Shown here piece after piece: positions 16,550 through 25,665 of a stretch of 64,000 nt of DNA. Source of the DNA: Maricaulaceae bacterium (GTDB lineage: Bacteria > Pseudomonadota > Alphaproteobacteria > Caulobacterales > Maricaulaceae). The first letter of the stretch is position 1. Each line of letters opens with the position of its first letter. The stretch is taken from assembly GCA_026126205.1 (NCBI GenBank), contig JAHCJP010000004.1, positions 62,001 to 126,000 of the forward strand, written 5' to 3'. The notes below the pieces were generated by a model. The model had not been told where the DNA came from, made no database searches, and saw only the letters and a program-made list of their open reading frames with translations. Made by a program: the position numbers and the translations under genes.

Positions 16550-16694
16550 CTCCCACCCTCCCCCGGCGTGGGGAGGGTCGGGCCTGCGGGCGCCAGCCCG
16601 GAGGACCGGGGTGGGGGGATATTTCCGGTCGCGCCATTCGCCCCCCACCCCACTCGCTTCGCTCGTGCCCCCCCACGCCGGGGGAGGGTGGGAG
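16550..16694. repeat. 24-bp perfect inverted repeat flanking about 97 bp
   Basis: The arms at 16550-16573 and 16671-16694 are exact reverse complements over 24 bases, beginning CTCCCACCCTC. The inner segment is also C/G-rich and partly symmetric (CCGGGGTGGGG opposite CCCCACCCC). It has the look of a small non-autonomous interspersed repeat rather than a terminator. Confidence 0.8.
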
Positions 16695-17186
16695 GCGTCA
16701 GTGACGCGTAGCGATCCGGGATCGGCCGGGGAGCAGCGGAGAGGGCGTTCGCGAGCCGCGCCGCGCCCGGAATGACGAAGGAAGGGTATTTATCCATCAC
16801 CCTGCACCGCTTCCCGGACGGGCCGCAGGCCCGATCCGGGATCCAGCAAACCATTGATCGCGCAGGGAAACTGGGCTCCGGCTCGCGCTGCGCGCGGCCG
16901 GGGAGCGGCGGGCGGGGCGTGAACTTGTCCACAGGCGCCGGAATGGCCGTAAAATGCTATCGTTGTGACCGGCGCGCGGCGGGGAAGCTTGCGGGATGGA
17001 CGGGTGGGGGCTTCCCCGCCGCACCGGCGGCCGGCTGGACGGGACGGCCCCCAATCAATCGCATTCGCGTAAAAATTGCGACGAATTTTAGGGATGGCGG
17101 TTAATGCCCCGTCGCCGGAACCGGTAAAATTGTTGCGGCTGCGCCGCCGCTGGCGAAGGCGGCGGATTTGCATTATATCGCCCGGC

Positions 17187-17633
17187 ATGAGCGATGCGCT
17201 GTATACGCCCGCGGTTCTGCGGCTGGCGGCGGAGATTCCCCGCATCGGACGCCTTGCGCGCCCGGATGGCGCCGCGCGCCGGGTCTCGCGCGTCTGCGGG
17301 TCGGAGGTGGAGGTGCAGATCGCCCTCGACGTCCACGGCCGCATCGCCGATCTGGCGCTTGACGCAGCGGCCTGCGCGCTGGGCCAGGCCAGCGCCAGCG
17401 TTCTCGCCGCCGCCGCCATCGGCGCCTCGGCGGACGACATCCGCGCCGGGCGCGAAGGGCTGGAGGCGATGCTGAAAGGCGCGCCCGCACCGCAGGGGCG
17501 CTTCGCCGCCCTGTCCGCGCTGGCGCACGCCGCCGCATATCCGGCCCGTCACGCCTCCATCCGTCTGGCCTTCGAAGCCGCCGAAGCCGCGTTCGAGAAC
17601 GCCCGGGCCGAAACCGCGCTCACCGCGACTTGA
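17187..17633 (+). CDS. NifU N-terminal-like (iron-sulfur scaffold family) protein
   Basis: A 148-residue protein with the IscU/NifU-N fold. Two of the three scaffold cysteines are recognisable, in RVCGSEV and AACALGQAS. The third, normally in a segment like the one here reading PARHASIRL, appears replaced by Ala. It may therefore not act as a classic cluster scaffold, although this subfamily is common in alphaproteobacteria and often annotated that way. The start at 17187 is preceded by CATTATAT at 17171-17178. It lies upstream of yidD and thrS in the same direction. Confidence 0.75.
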   Translation: MSDALYTPAVLRLAAEIPRIGRLARPDGAARRVSRVCGSEVEVQIALDVHGRIADLALDAAACALGQASASVLAAAAIGASADDIRAGREGLEAMLKGAPAPQGRFAALSALAHAAAYPARHASIRLAFEAAEAAFENARAETALTAT

Positions 17634-17730
17634 CCGGGCCGTCCGCCCCGCCGCGCCGGCGGGGGGAACGGGCGGTCCGGAATGAAAGCTTCATCAAACC
17701 CATTCAATTTGCGGGTCCGCGCCGTCTGGC

Positions 17731-17755
17731 GCGCCCTGTCTTGTGGACAGGGCGC
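17731..17755. terminator. strong 10-bp hairpin between the NifU-like gene and yidD
   Basis: GCGCCCTGTC (17731-17740) and GACAGGGCGC (17746-17755) form a perfect 10-bp stem with a 5-base loop. No T run follows on the plus strand. It may end the NifU-like transcript or sit in the yidD leader. Confidence 0.5.
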
Positions 17756-17785
17756 AGGGCGGCGCTAAAAACTGACGCCTGAACC

Positions 17786-18148
17786 ATGCTTGCAAAGCCG
17801 ATGACCAACGCCGGAAAACCCGACAGCCGCAGCCCCGCCGCCTGGCTGGCGCTGGGGCTGCTGGCCGCCTATCGCTACACGCTGTCGCCGGTGTTCTACG
17901 CCTTCGGCGTCCGCTGCCGGCACGAGCCGACCTGTTCGGCCTACGCCGCCGACGCGGTGAAGGCGCAAGGCGCCTGGCGCGGCGGCTGGCTGGCGTTTGG
18001 CCGCGTGCTGCGTTGCCGCCCCGGCGGCACGGCGGGGTTCGACCCCGCGCCGCAAAAGCGCAGCAAGGCGCGATTTTGGCAGGTCTGGCGCTTTCGCGAG
18101 CGCCCGGCGAAGGTTAAAGCGGACCCGCGCCGCATCAAGGACGACTGA
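17786..18148 (+). CDS. yidD: membrane protein insertion efficiency factor YidD
   Basis: A 120-residue small membrane-associated protein of the YidD family, which assists YidC in inserting inner-membrane proteins. Family residues are [24 protein letters not shown] and [15 protein letters not shown]. The basic C-terminal tail is longer than in many homologues. An ATG at 17801 is an alternative start. Unlike in many bacteria it is not next to rpmH, rnpA and yidC. Instead it ends two bases before thrS and is probably co-transcribed with it. Confidence 0.9.
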   Translation: MLAKPMTNAGKPDSRSPAAWLALGLLAAYRYTLSPVFYAFGVRCRHEPTCSAYAADAVKAQGAWRGGWLAFGRVLRCRPGGTAGFDPAPQKRSKARFWQVWRFRERPAKVKADPRRIKDD

Positions 18149-18150
18149 AC

Positions 18151-20082
18151 ATGATTACGGTAACGCTGCCCGACGGGGCGGCCCGCGAACTGCCCAAGGG
18201 CGCCACGGCGCTGGATCTGGCCGAGGGCATTTCGAAATCACTGGCCAAAAAGGCGATCATCGCGCGCGTCGATGGCAAGGAGTGGGATCTGACCCGGCCC
18301 CTGCCCGGCGATGCGAAGGTGGAGATCGTCACGCGCGACGACCCGGCGGCGCTTGAGGTGATCCGCCACGACGCCGCCCATGTGCTGGCGCAGGCGGTGC
18401 AGGAGCTGTTCCCCGGAACCCAGGTCACGATCGGCCCGGCGATCGAGGACGGCTTCTATTACGACTTCGCCCGCGACGAGCCGTTCTCCACCGAGGATTT
18501 CGAGGCCATCGAAAAGCGCATGGCCGAGATCGTCGACCGCGACCTGCCCTTCGTGCGCGAGGTGTGGGAGCGCGGCGACGCCATCCGCCATTTCGAGGAG
18601 ATCGGCGAACAGTACAAGGCCGAGCTGATCCGCGACCTGCCGCAGGACGACGAGATCACCATCTACCGCCAGGGCGACTGGATCGACCTGTGCCGGGGGC
18701 CGCACCTGCCGTCCACGGGCCGGATCGGCAAGGCGTTCAAGCTGATGAAGCTGGCCGGCGCCTATTGGCGCGGCGATCACCGCAACGCCATGCTGCAGCG
18801 CATCTACGGCACGGCCTGGGCGAATGAAGAGCAGCTAAAGGCGCACCTGGCCCGCATCGAGGAGGCCGAAAAGCGCGACCATCGCAAGCTGGGCCGCGCC
18901 ATGGACCTGTTCCACATGCAGGAGGAGGCGCGCGGGCAGGTGTTCTGGCACGACTCCGGCTGGACGGTGTACCGCGAGCTGGAAGGCTATATCCGCCGCC
19001 GCCTGCGCGCGTCCGGATACCAGGAGGTGAAGACGCCGGTGCTGATCGACCGCTCGCTGTGGGAGACGTCCGGCCACTGGGAAAAGTTCGGCGAGAACAT
19101 GTTCACGGCCCAGACCGAGGACGGCGAGGTCCTGGCCCTGAAGCCGATGAACTGCCCCGCGCATGTGCAGATCTTCCGCACCGGGCAGAAGTCCTACCGC
19201 GACCTGCCGCTGCGCATGGCCGAGTTCGGGGCCTGTCACCGCTATGAGCCGTCGGGCGCGCTGCATGGGCTGATGCGCGTGCGCGGCTTCGTGCAGGACG
19301 ACGCCCACATCTTCTGCCGTGAGGACCAGATCGAGAGCGAGACCAAGGCGTTCATCGAATTGCTGCAGTCGGTCTACGCCGATCTCGGCTTCGACGAGGT
19401 GGCGGTGAAATTCTCCGACCGCCCGCCGGTGCGCGCCGGCGACGACGCGGTGTGGGATCGCGCCGAGGCAGCGCTGAAATCGGCCACCGACGCGGCCGGC
19501 CTCAGCTACACGCTGAACCCCGGCGAAGGCGCGTTCTACGGCCCGAAGCTGGAGTTCGTGCTGCGCGACGCCATCGGCCGCGACTGGCAGTGCGGCACGC
19601 TGCAGGCCGACTTCGTGCTGCCGCAGCGGCTGGGCGCCGAATATGTCGGCGAGGACGGCGAAAAGCATGTTCCGGTGATGCTGCACCGGGCGATCCTGGG
19701 GTCGTTCGAACGCTTCATCGGCATCCTGATCGAGAACTACGCCGGCAAGTTCCCGCTATGGCTGGCGCCGGTTCAGGTCGTGGTGGCCACCATCACGTCC
19801 GACGCCGACGCCTACGCCGGAAAAGCCGTGGCCGCGCTGCGCGCCGCGGGCTTGCGCGCGCGCGCCGACTTGCGCAACGAGAAAATCAACTACAAGGTGC
19901 GCGAACATTCGCTGGCCAAGGTTCCGGTGATCGCCGTCGTCGGCCGCAAGGAGGCGGAGGAAGGGACCGTCGCCCTGCGTTTTCTGGGCGACGGGGAACG
20001 CAATCAGGAGTTCATGCGTCTTGACGAGGCGGCGGCCCGATTGTCGGCGGAGGCGACTCCGCCGGATTTAGCACGGCGCTGA
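18151..20082 (+). CDS. thrS: threonyl-tRNA synthetase
   Basis: A 643-residue class II synthetase with the full domain set: TGS domain (1-62), editing domain with HDAAHVLAQ and [12 protein letters not shown], catalytic core with motif 2 ([22 protein letters not shown]) and zinc ligands such as MNCPAHV, and a C-terminal anticodon-binding domain ([16 protein letters not shown] onward). It charges tRNA-Thr and clears mischarged Ser-tRNA. It starts two bases after the yidD stop. Confidence 0.96.
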   Translation: MITVTLPDGAARELPKGATALDLAEGISKSLAKKAIIARVDGKEWDLTRPLPGDAKVEIVTRDDPAALEVIRHDAAHVLAQAVQELFPGTQVTIGPAIEDGFYYDFARDEPFSTEDFEAIEKRMAEIVDRDLPFVREVWERGDAIRHFEEIGEQYKAELIRDLPQDDEITIYRQGDWIDLCRGPHLPSTGRIGKAFKLMKLAGAYWRGDHRNAMLQRIYGTAWANEEQLKAHLARIEEAEKRDHRKLGRAMDLFHMQEEARGQVFWHDSGWTVYRELEGYIRRRLRASGYQEVKTPVLIDRSLWETSGHWEKFGENMFTAQTEDGEVLALKPMNCPAHVQIFRTGQKSYRDLPLRMAEFGACHRYEPSGALHGLMRVRGFVQDDAHIFCREDQIESETKAFIELLQSVYADLGFDEVAVKFSDRPPVRAGDDAVWDRAEAALKSATDAAGLSYTLNPGEGAFYGPKLEFVLRDAIGRDWQCGTLQADFVLPQRLGAEYVGEDGEKHVPVMLHRAILGSFERFIGILIENYAGKFPLWLAPVQVVVATITSDADAYAGKAVAALRAAGLRARADLRNEKINYKVREHSLAKVPVIAVVGRKEAEEGTVALRFLGDGERNQEFMRLDEAAARLSAEATPPDLARR

Positions 20083-20107
20083 ACACCGCAAGGGGGCGGA
20101 GAGGGGA

Positions 20108-21313
20108 ATGAGCCTGCGGGCCGGCGCGACAGCACTGGGCGTTTTCGCGCTGGCCTTCCTTGCGGCCGGAGCGGGCGGACTGCCCCTGCCGCCCGTGCTG
20201 GCGCTGGGCGGGATAATCGCCTTTCCCGCCGCACTGCTCGCCGGGGCGTTCCGGCGGCAGGTTCCGTGGGAGTTGCTGGCCGTTGCAGCCTTCGTGCTGT
20301 GGGTGGGGGCCAGCGCCCTGTGGTCAGACTATGACCGCCCGGACACGATCGTGAAATTCCTGATCGGCGCTCCGCTATACGCGGCGTTCGCGGCGGCCTG
20401 CTTCCAGATCGAGGGGCCATGGCGGGCGCGGGCCGAGGCGGCGTTCCTGTTCTGCGCCTTTGCGCTGGCGCTGCTGCTGCTGTCCGAGGCCCTGACCGGC
20501 GGCGCGTTGCTGACGGCGTTCAAGACGGCGGTGGAAGGCTATCCGCCAGGCGATCAGCACACCATCAACCTCGTCAACCGCAGCCTTGGCCATGCGGCGG
20601 CGCCGCTGGTGCTGATGGCCGGGCCCGCCGCCGCGCTGGCCTGGCGGGAAGGCGGGCCGGTGGTTGGCGTGGCGCTGCTGGCGCTGGCGGCGTTGGCGGC
20701 CTTTGCGTTCAACACCCATGTCAACGTGCTGGCGCTGATACTGGCGCTGGCAGCGGCTGGCGCCGCCCTGTGGCGCCCGCGCGCGGCGGTGGCGGGGCTG
20801 TTCGGAACGCTGGCGTCGCTGTTTGTCGTACTCCCGGTGATCATGCCGGCGCTGGTCGCGGCGGTTCCGGCCGGTCTGCGGGCGGCTCTGCCGATGTCAT
20901 GGGAGTGGCGTCTGAAGATATGGGATTTCACCAGCGAACGGCTTCGCGAGAAATTATGGACCGGGTGGGGGTTCGACGCATCGCGCGTTCTGGAGGGCGA
21001 GGCCCAGCTTCGCGGCCAGACCATTGAACTTCTGTCGCTGCATCCTCACAACGCACCCCTGCAAATCTGGCTGGAGACCGGCGCGGTCGGGGCGCTGTTG
21101 CTTGCCTTCGCGCTGGTGCTGATCGGCGGCCGGATTGGCGGCGCCCGGCGGCTGACCCGGCTGCAGGCGGCGTCTGTCGCCTGGATCGCGGCGGCCTTCA
21201 CCGGGCTGATCCTCGCCGGTTATGGCGTCTGGCAGGAATGGCTGCTGGCGTCGCTGGCTCTTGCCGCCGCCGGTCTGGGTTTTCTGGGTTCGCGCAAGGA
21301 GGCGGGACAGTGA
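20108..21313 (+). CDS. O-antigen ligase-like (Wzy_C) membrane protein
   Basis: A 401-residue polytopic membrane protein with about ten to twelve hydrophobic segments. A large loop carries the O-antigen ligase/polymerase signature LHPHNAPLQIWLETG around residues 310-325, preceded by GWGFDASR. Such proteins join polymeric glycan to lipid A core or polymerise it. Its stop overlaps the GTG start of a GT2 gene, and more glycan genes lie at 23-26 kb, so a surface-polysaccharide role is likely. GGGGAATG precedes the start. Confidence 0.82.
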   Translation: MSLRAGATALGVFALAFLAAGAGGLPLPPVLALGGIIAFPAALLAGAFRRQVPWELLAVAAFVLWVGASALWSDYDRPDTIVKFLIGAPLYAAFAAACFQIEGPWRARAEAAFLFCAFALALLLLSEALTGGALLTAFKTAVEGYPPGDQHTINLVNRSLGHAAAPLVLMAGPAAALAWREGGPVVGVALLALAALAAFAFNTHVNVLALILALAAAGAALWRPRAAVAGLFGTLASLFVVLPVIMPALVAAVPAGLRAALPMSWEWRLKIWDFTSERLREKLWTGWGFDASRVLEGEAQLRGQTIELLSLHPHNAPLQIWLETGAVGALLLAFALVLIGGRIGGARRLTRLQAASVAWIAAAFTGLILAGYGVWQEWLLASLALAAAGLGFLGSRKEAGQ

Positions 21314-22251
21314 CCGCCGCGATCAGCATCGTCATGGTCACATGGCGATCCGGCGACGAGCTGGTTCAGGCGGTCGAGGCGGCGCTGGCCGCCCCGGCGA
21401 CGCTGGAACTGGTGCTGGTCAATCACGGCAATGGCGCGAAGACCACTGCGGCGCTGCGGGCCGCGGCGGCCGCGAACCCAAAGCTTAAACTGGTCGAAAC
21501 CGGCGCCAATCTCGGCTTCGCCAAGGGATCGAATATCGGAGCCAGGGCGGCCGATGGCGAGCTGCTGCTGTTCCTGAATCCGGATACGGCGCCAACCGGG
21601 CAGGCGCTCGCCCGGCTGGCGCAAACCGCGGAGAAACTGAATGGCCCGTTCGTGATCGGCGCCAGGCTGCTGAACCGGGACGGCAGCGAACAACGCGGCG
21701 CCCGCAGGGGCGCGCTGACACCCTGGACGGCCCTTGTCGGTTTCCTCGGGCTGCACAGGCTGCGCACCCGGTTCGGGGACGCCTTCCGCGACATCCACAG
21801 GGAGCACGAGCCTGCGCCTGAAAAAGCGATCGACACCGATGTGGTATCCGGCGCCGCGATGCTGATCCGTCGCGATGTGTTTCTTGACCTTGGCGGCTTC
21901 GATGAAGGTTATTTTCTGCATGTCGAGGACATAGACATCTGCCGCCGGGTCAAACAGGCTGGCGGGCGCGTGGTCTTCGAACCGCGCGCCGAGATCATGC
22001 ATTACGGCTCGATGAGCCGGACCAGCCTGTTTTTCGTGGAAAGCTGCAAGGCGGCCGGTTTCGTACGCTATTTCTGGAAATTCTACCCCTCTCCAGCGGC
22101 GCGGGTGCTGACGGCGCTGGCCGCGCCCCTGATATTCATGGCTTTTATGGCGCGGGCGGCTTTCATCCGGACGCGTGGCACGCTTGACCACCTGCGCCAT
22201 CGCCTGCGCGTGCGGCGCCGTCTCGCCCGGATCAGGAAGAACGGACCCTAG
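21310..22251 (+). CDS. family 2 glycosyltransferase (rhamnosyltransferase-like)
   Basis: A 313-residue GT2 enzyme with SIVMVTWRSGDEL at the N-terminus, the motif NLGFAKGSNIG, LNPDT (DXD-type metal site) and GGFDEGYFLHVEDIDICRR, typical of cell-wall rhamnosyltransferases. A hydrophobic segment near residue 270 suggests membrane attachment. The start is a GTG overlapping the preceding stop (GTGA), which implies translational coupling to the ligase-like gene. Donor and acceptor sugars are not deducible. Confidence 0.85.
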   Translation: MTAAISIVMVTWRSGDELVQAVEAALAAPATLELVLVNHGNGAKTTAALRAAAAANPKLKLVETGANLGFAKGSNIGARAADGELLLFLNPDTAPTGQALARLAQTAEKLNGPFVIGARLLNRDGSEQRGARRGALTPWTALVGFLGLHRLRTRFGDAFRDIHREHEPAPEKAIDTDVVSGAAMLIRRDVFLDLGGFDEGYFLHVEDIDICRRVKQAGGRVVFEPRAEIMHYGSMSRTSLFFVESCKAAGFVRYFWKFYPSPAARVLTALAAPLIFMAFMARAAFIRTRGTLDHLRHRLRVRRRLARIRKNGP

Positions 22252-23158
22252 GATCGGGACCCCGGGGAAAGCCCCCGGCTTTCGACAACATCGATTCCAC
22301 CTTGTGCTTCAGGCCGTCGGTCTCCAGCCATTGGGCGGTCTCGATCATCTGCTCAAGGTCGATGCCGGTTTCGAACCCGGCGCGGTGCAGCATGTAGACC
22401 ACGTCCTCTGTGGCGACATTTCCGGTCGCCGCCGGGGCGAACGGGCAGCCGCCGATTCCGCCGCAGGACGCATCGATCACATCCACCCCGGCCTCCACCG
22501 CGGCGAAGATATTGGCCAGGGCGGTGTTGCGGGTGTTGTGGAAGTGCACGCGCAGGCGCGCGCCGGGCGCCGCGGCGCGCACGGCGTCGATCCGCGCCCG
22601 CACGTCCCACGGGTCGGCGACGCCGATGGTGTCGCCCAGGGCGATCTCGACCGCGCCGGCCTTCGCCGCCCGTGCCGCCAGCATCGCGACGCGCGCCACC
22701 GGCACCTCGCCGTCGAACGGATCGCCGAAGGCGACGGAAATGGTGACGGAGACCGGAACGCCGGCGTCATGGGCCAGCACCGCGATGCGGTCGAACAGGT
22801 CTGCGGTCTGTTCCGGCGTGGCGTTCTGGTTCCTGAGGCCGAAGCCTTCCGACGCCACCATGACGAAATTGACCTCGTCGCAGCGCGCCTCCAGCGCCCG
22901 GCGCATGCCGCGCTCGTTCAACGCCAGGCCAATATATTTCACGCCGCGGCCGCGCGGGACAGCGGCCATCACCGCGTCGGAATCGGCCATGGCGGGTACG
23001 AGTTTCGGGTTGACGAAGCTGGCCGCCTCCATCCGCCGCACGCCGGCGGCGATCAGGCGATTGATGAAGTCCAGCTTCACATCGGTGGGCATCAATGCCG
23101 GATCGTTCTGCAGCCCGTCGCGCGGGCCGACCTCGACGATCTCGATGCGGCGGTTCAT
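22232..23158 (-). CDS. mvaB: hydroxymethylglutaryl-CoA lyase
   Basis: A 308-residue TIM-barrel enzyme splitting HMG-CoA to acetoacetate and acetyl-CoA, the last step of leucine breakdown. Motifs are EVGPRDGLQND at the N-terminus, EAASFVNPK, and GGIGGCPFAPAATGNVATED, which includes the family catalytic Cys loop. The other leucine-degradation genes are not in this window. Its ATG overlaps the stop of the ArnT-like gene (ATGA), an unexpected coupling. Its 3' end overlaps the convergent GT2 by 20 bases. Confidence 0.93.
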   Translation of the reverse strand: MNRRIEIVEVGPRDGLQNDPALMPTDVKLDFINRLIAAGVRRMEAASFVNPKLVPAMADSDAVMAAVPRGRGVKYIGLALNERGMRRALEARCDEVNFVMVASEGFGLRNQNATPEQTADLFDRIAVLAHDAGVPVSVTISVAFGDPFDGEVPVARVAMLAARAAKAGAVEIALGDTIGVADPWDVRARIDAVRAAAPGARLRVHFHNTRNTALANIFAAVEAGVDVIDASCGGIGGCPFAPAATGNVATEDVVYMLHRAGFETGIDLEQMIETAQWLETDGLKHKVESMLSKAGGFPRGPDPRVRSS

Positions 23159-24813
23159 GGGCTCTGCTCCCGCCCTTCGGGGCATCCGTACAGGGCCACA
23201 TATAGGCGTGTCGCCCGCCCGCGCGAATAGTTGTAGCCGCCAATGCGCTCCATTGCGCAGGCGCCGGGCAGGTCGACCGAGGCGCCTTCCGGAAGGCGTG
23301 ATGAATCGACGATCACCGCGCGCGGACCGCCGGCGTGCGCTGTCAGCACCTCCGGCCAGTCGGCCAGCAGTGTGCCGGTGCCCATCATGAACACCAGGCT
23401 GGGCTCGGTATAGGACGAGGCGACCGGCAGCGCCGCGGCGTCCAGCCCAGCCCCGGCCGCCATCCGCGTCACCGCCTCCCGCGCCCGTTCGGCCAACCGC
23501 AACTCGGCGGCGTCCGGGGCGGCGATCCCGCGCGCCGCCAGGTGCCAGCCCAGTCCGGCGGCCACGGTCAGCGCCAGCGCCGCCTGCGGACGGCGGCACA
23601 CCGCGGCCGCCATCGCCGCCAGCGCCGCAAGCGCCACAAGCGCCGCCAGCGCCGCGGCGTTCGCGCTGTCGCCGCCGTATTCAAGCGGCAGATAGACGAT
23701 CAGCGCCGCCAGAACGGCCAGCGCCAGCAGCGCCAGAACCACGGATATTCCCCGGCTCCATCCGCCGACGGTTTTCAGCTTCGTCCAGCCCCAGCCGGCG
23801 ATCAGCGCCAGCGCCGGATAGGCCGGCAGCACATAGTGCGGCAACTTGGTGGGCAGGAGTTCGAACACCAGCCACAGCGGAACCGCCCAGGCGATCAGGA
23901 ACCGCGCGGCCAGCGCCGCTTCCGCCCCCGACTTGCCGCGCGCCGCGCGCACGGTCCGCACCACGCCGGGCGCCAGGAACAGCAACGCCGGAAAGAACAG
24001 CACCGGCAGCAGCGCCAGGTGAAAACCGGGCAGGCCGCCATGATTTTCATGGCCTTCGACCAGTTTCGGACCCAGATCCTCGGCGAAGGCCTCGGTCAGG
24101 AAGGCGCCGTCGGTGGCGATCTGGATCGCGACCAGCCAGGGCAGCACGATCAGCGCGGCCAGCACCGGCCCGGGCCAGAAGCCCAGCGGTTTCAGCCAGG
24201 CGGCCTTGCGCTCCCAGATCAGCAGCAGGACGATCAGCAGCGCCGCCGCCATCGGCGTCACCGGGCCCTTCAGCAGCACGCCGGCGCCCAGCGCCACCCA
24301 GAAAATCAGCGCGCTCTTGCGTCCGCCGCCGGTGCGCAGATGCGCGAGCGCCGCCAGCGCCAGAGTCGTGGCGCCGGCCAGCATGGCGTCGGTCTTGGCG
24401 ATGCCGCCCTCCGCCCCCAGAAGCACGGTGACCGAGAACAGCGCCGCCCCGGCGAAGGCCGCCTCGCGTCCCACCAGCCGCGCCCCGCCCCAGAAACAGG
24501 CCAGCGCCGCCAGGATAGCGCCCAGCACTGACGGCACGCGGTAGACCCAGATCTCCCGCGCTTCCGGGCTCGACAGGGCCGTCACCGCCGCCGCCTGCAG
24601 CCAGTGGATGCCCACCGGTTTCTTGTGCCGGGGTTCGTCCAGGAAGCTGATGCGGACGTAATCGCCCGTTTCCATCATCTGCGCCGTGGCCTGTGCGAAT
24701 CGGGATTCGTCGCGGTCCAGCGGCGGCATGGTGAAGACGCCGGCCAGCGCCGCGGCGGCGGCGAGGGCGGCGATGATCAGCCAGGCGCGGTATCCGCGGA
24801 TCAGGGCTTGCAT
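23155..24813 (-). CDS. ArnT-like membrane glycosyltransferase
   Basis: A 552-residue polytopic membrane protein of the GT-C/ArnT family, which moves sugars from polyprenyl-phosphate carriers to lipid A or protein. The first periplasmic loop has the acidic motif PPLDRDESRFAQAT, followed by EPRHKKPVGIHWLQ. PTKLPHYVLPAYPAL is typical of ArnT-like enzymes. The start at 24813 begins just before the first membrane helix. It is divergent from a DPM1-like GT2 (94-bp gap) that could supply its lipid-linked sugar, a common pairing. Confidence 0.85.
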   Translation of the reverse strand: MQALIRGYRAWLIIAALAAAAALAGVFTMPPLDRDESRFAQATAQMMETGDYVRISFLDEPRHKKPVGIHWLQAAAVTALSSPEAREIWVYRVPSVLGAILAALACFWGGARLVGREAAFAGAALFSVTVLLGAEGGIAKTDAMLAGATTLALAALAHLRTGGGRKSALIFWVALGAGVLLKGPVTPMAAALLIVLLLIWERKAAWLKPLGFWPGPVLAALIVLPWLVAIQIATDGAFLTEAFAEDLGPKLVEGHENHGGLPGFHLALLPVLFFPALLFLAPGVVRTVRAARGKSGAEAALAARFLIAWAVPLWLVFELLPTKLPHYVLPAYPALALIAGWGWTKLKTVGGWSRGISVVLALLALAVLAALIVYLPLEYGGDSANAAALAALVALAALAAMAAAVCRRPQAALALTVAAGLGWHLAARGIAAPDAAELRLAERAREAVTRMAAGAGLDAAALPVASSYTEPSLVFMMGTGTLLADWPEVLTAHAGGPRAVIVDSSRLPEGASVDLPGACAMERIGGYNYSRGRATRLYVALYGCPEGREQSP

Positions 24814-24908
24814 GAAACAGGGCCTCCGGCGGCGGCGCGCAAGAAATCGCTTCCGCGCCACGTCCGAACGGGTATGTAACGGGCGAACCTCCGCTGCAAG
24901 GCGCCGCC

Positions 24909-25655
24909 ATGAGCGAAACGCGAAACAAAACCCCCGAAATCTCGGTCGTCGTTCCTGCCTATAACGAGGAAGGCGCGGCCGTAGGGCTCGCCCGCGAGAT
25001 CGCTGCGGCGATGGCGGACCGCGATTACGAGATGATCTTCGTCGACGATTGCTCGAGGGATGGCACGCGGGCCGAATTGATCGCCGCCAGGGCGGAGCTG
25101 CCGGCGCTGCGCGTGATCGCTCACCGCAGGAACGCCGGCCAGTCGCGGGCCGTGCGCACCGGCATTCTGCATGCGCGCGGCCGGGTGGTGGTGACGCTGG
25201 ACGGCGATGGCCAGAATCCGCCGGCCGACATTCCGAAACTGGTCGATGCGCTGACGCGCGCCGACGCGCCGTCCTCGCTGGCCCTGGTGGGGGGTGACCG
25301 CCGCGCGGCGCGCAGGGACTCGGCGTGGAAGAAACTCGCCTCCAGCGTCGGCAACGGCGTGCGCAAACGCATGCTGAACGACGATGCGAACGATACCGGC
25401 TGCGGTCTGAAGGCGTTTTACCGGGACGCCTATCTGCGGCTGCCGTATTTCGATCACCAGCACCGTTTCCTGCCGGCGCTGATGAAGCGCGAGGGGTATG
25501 CGTGCGAGTTTCGGGATGTGGGCCACAGGCCCCGCGAGACCGGTAGATCGAAATACACCAATATCGGACGTCTTTTCGCTTCGCTGGCCGACATGGTAGG
25601 GATGATCTGGCTCAACGCCCGCGCCCGGAACCCCGAAGGCGCCGACGAAGTCTGA
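24909..25655 (+). CDS. family 2 glycosyltransferase, DPM1/polyprenyl-phosphate type
   Basis: A 248-residue GT2 with SVVVPAYNEEG, FVDDCSRDGT, RRNAGQSRAVRTG and LDGDGQNPPADIP, the arrangement of dolichyl/polyprenyl-phosphate sugar synthases. It lacks the C-terminal membrane helices of GtrB/ArnC, so it is probably peripheral. It likely makes a polyprenyl-phosphate sugar for the divergent ArnT-like transferase. The ATG starts 94 bases from that gene, so both promoters share this gap. A small membrane protein gene follows after 10 bp. Confidence 0.85.
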   Translation: MSETRNKTPEISVVVPAYNEEGAAVGLAREIAAAMADRDYEMIFVDDCSRDGTRAELIAARAELPALRVIAHRRNAGQSRAVRTGILHARGRVVVTLDGDGQNPPADIPKLVDALTRADAPSSLALVGGDRRAARRDSAWKKLASSVGNGVRKRMLNDDANDTGCGLKAFYRDAYLRLPYFDHQHRFLPALMKREGYACEFRDVGHRPRETGRSKYTNIGRLFASLADMVGMIWLNARARNPEGADEV

Positions 25656-25665
25656 GGGCAGCGCC

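Larger units (their letters stand above)
16276..17186. repeat. repeat-rich intergenic region, no gene
   Basis: Nine hundred bases with several nested repeats and no credible gene. Elements: a GTCATTCCG-type palindrome at about 16323-16376 with inner hairpin GCGGCAT-GCA-ATGCCGC; a perfect 13-bp inverted repeat at 16398-16410/16434-16446; a second GTCATTCCG-type copy in reverse at about 16470-16520 (GCAGCATC-AG-GATGCTGC); a perfect 24-bp inverted repeat at 16550-16573/16671-16694; and further CCGGGATC-type fragments to about 16910. From there to 17186 I see only the promoter region of the next gene (CATTATAT near 17171). Confidence 0.75.

Noticed and set aside
16398..17104. Several open frames of 60-150 codons in the gap after cysS
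   Set aside because: They are produced by C/G-rich inverted repeats, have no ribosome sites or recognisable domains and overlap each other on both strands.
16925..17750. DnaA-box-like 9-mers TTGTCCACA (16925-16933) and TGTGGACAG (17742-17750) as a replication origin
   Set aside because: Only two imperfect boxes 800 bp apart, no AT-rich unwinding region and no origin-linked genes. The second lies in the stem of a hairpin that explains it.
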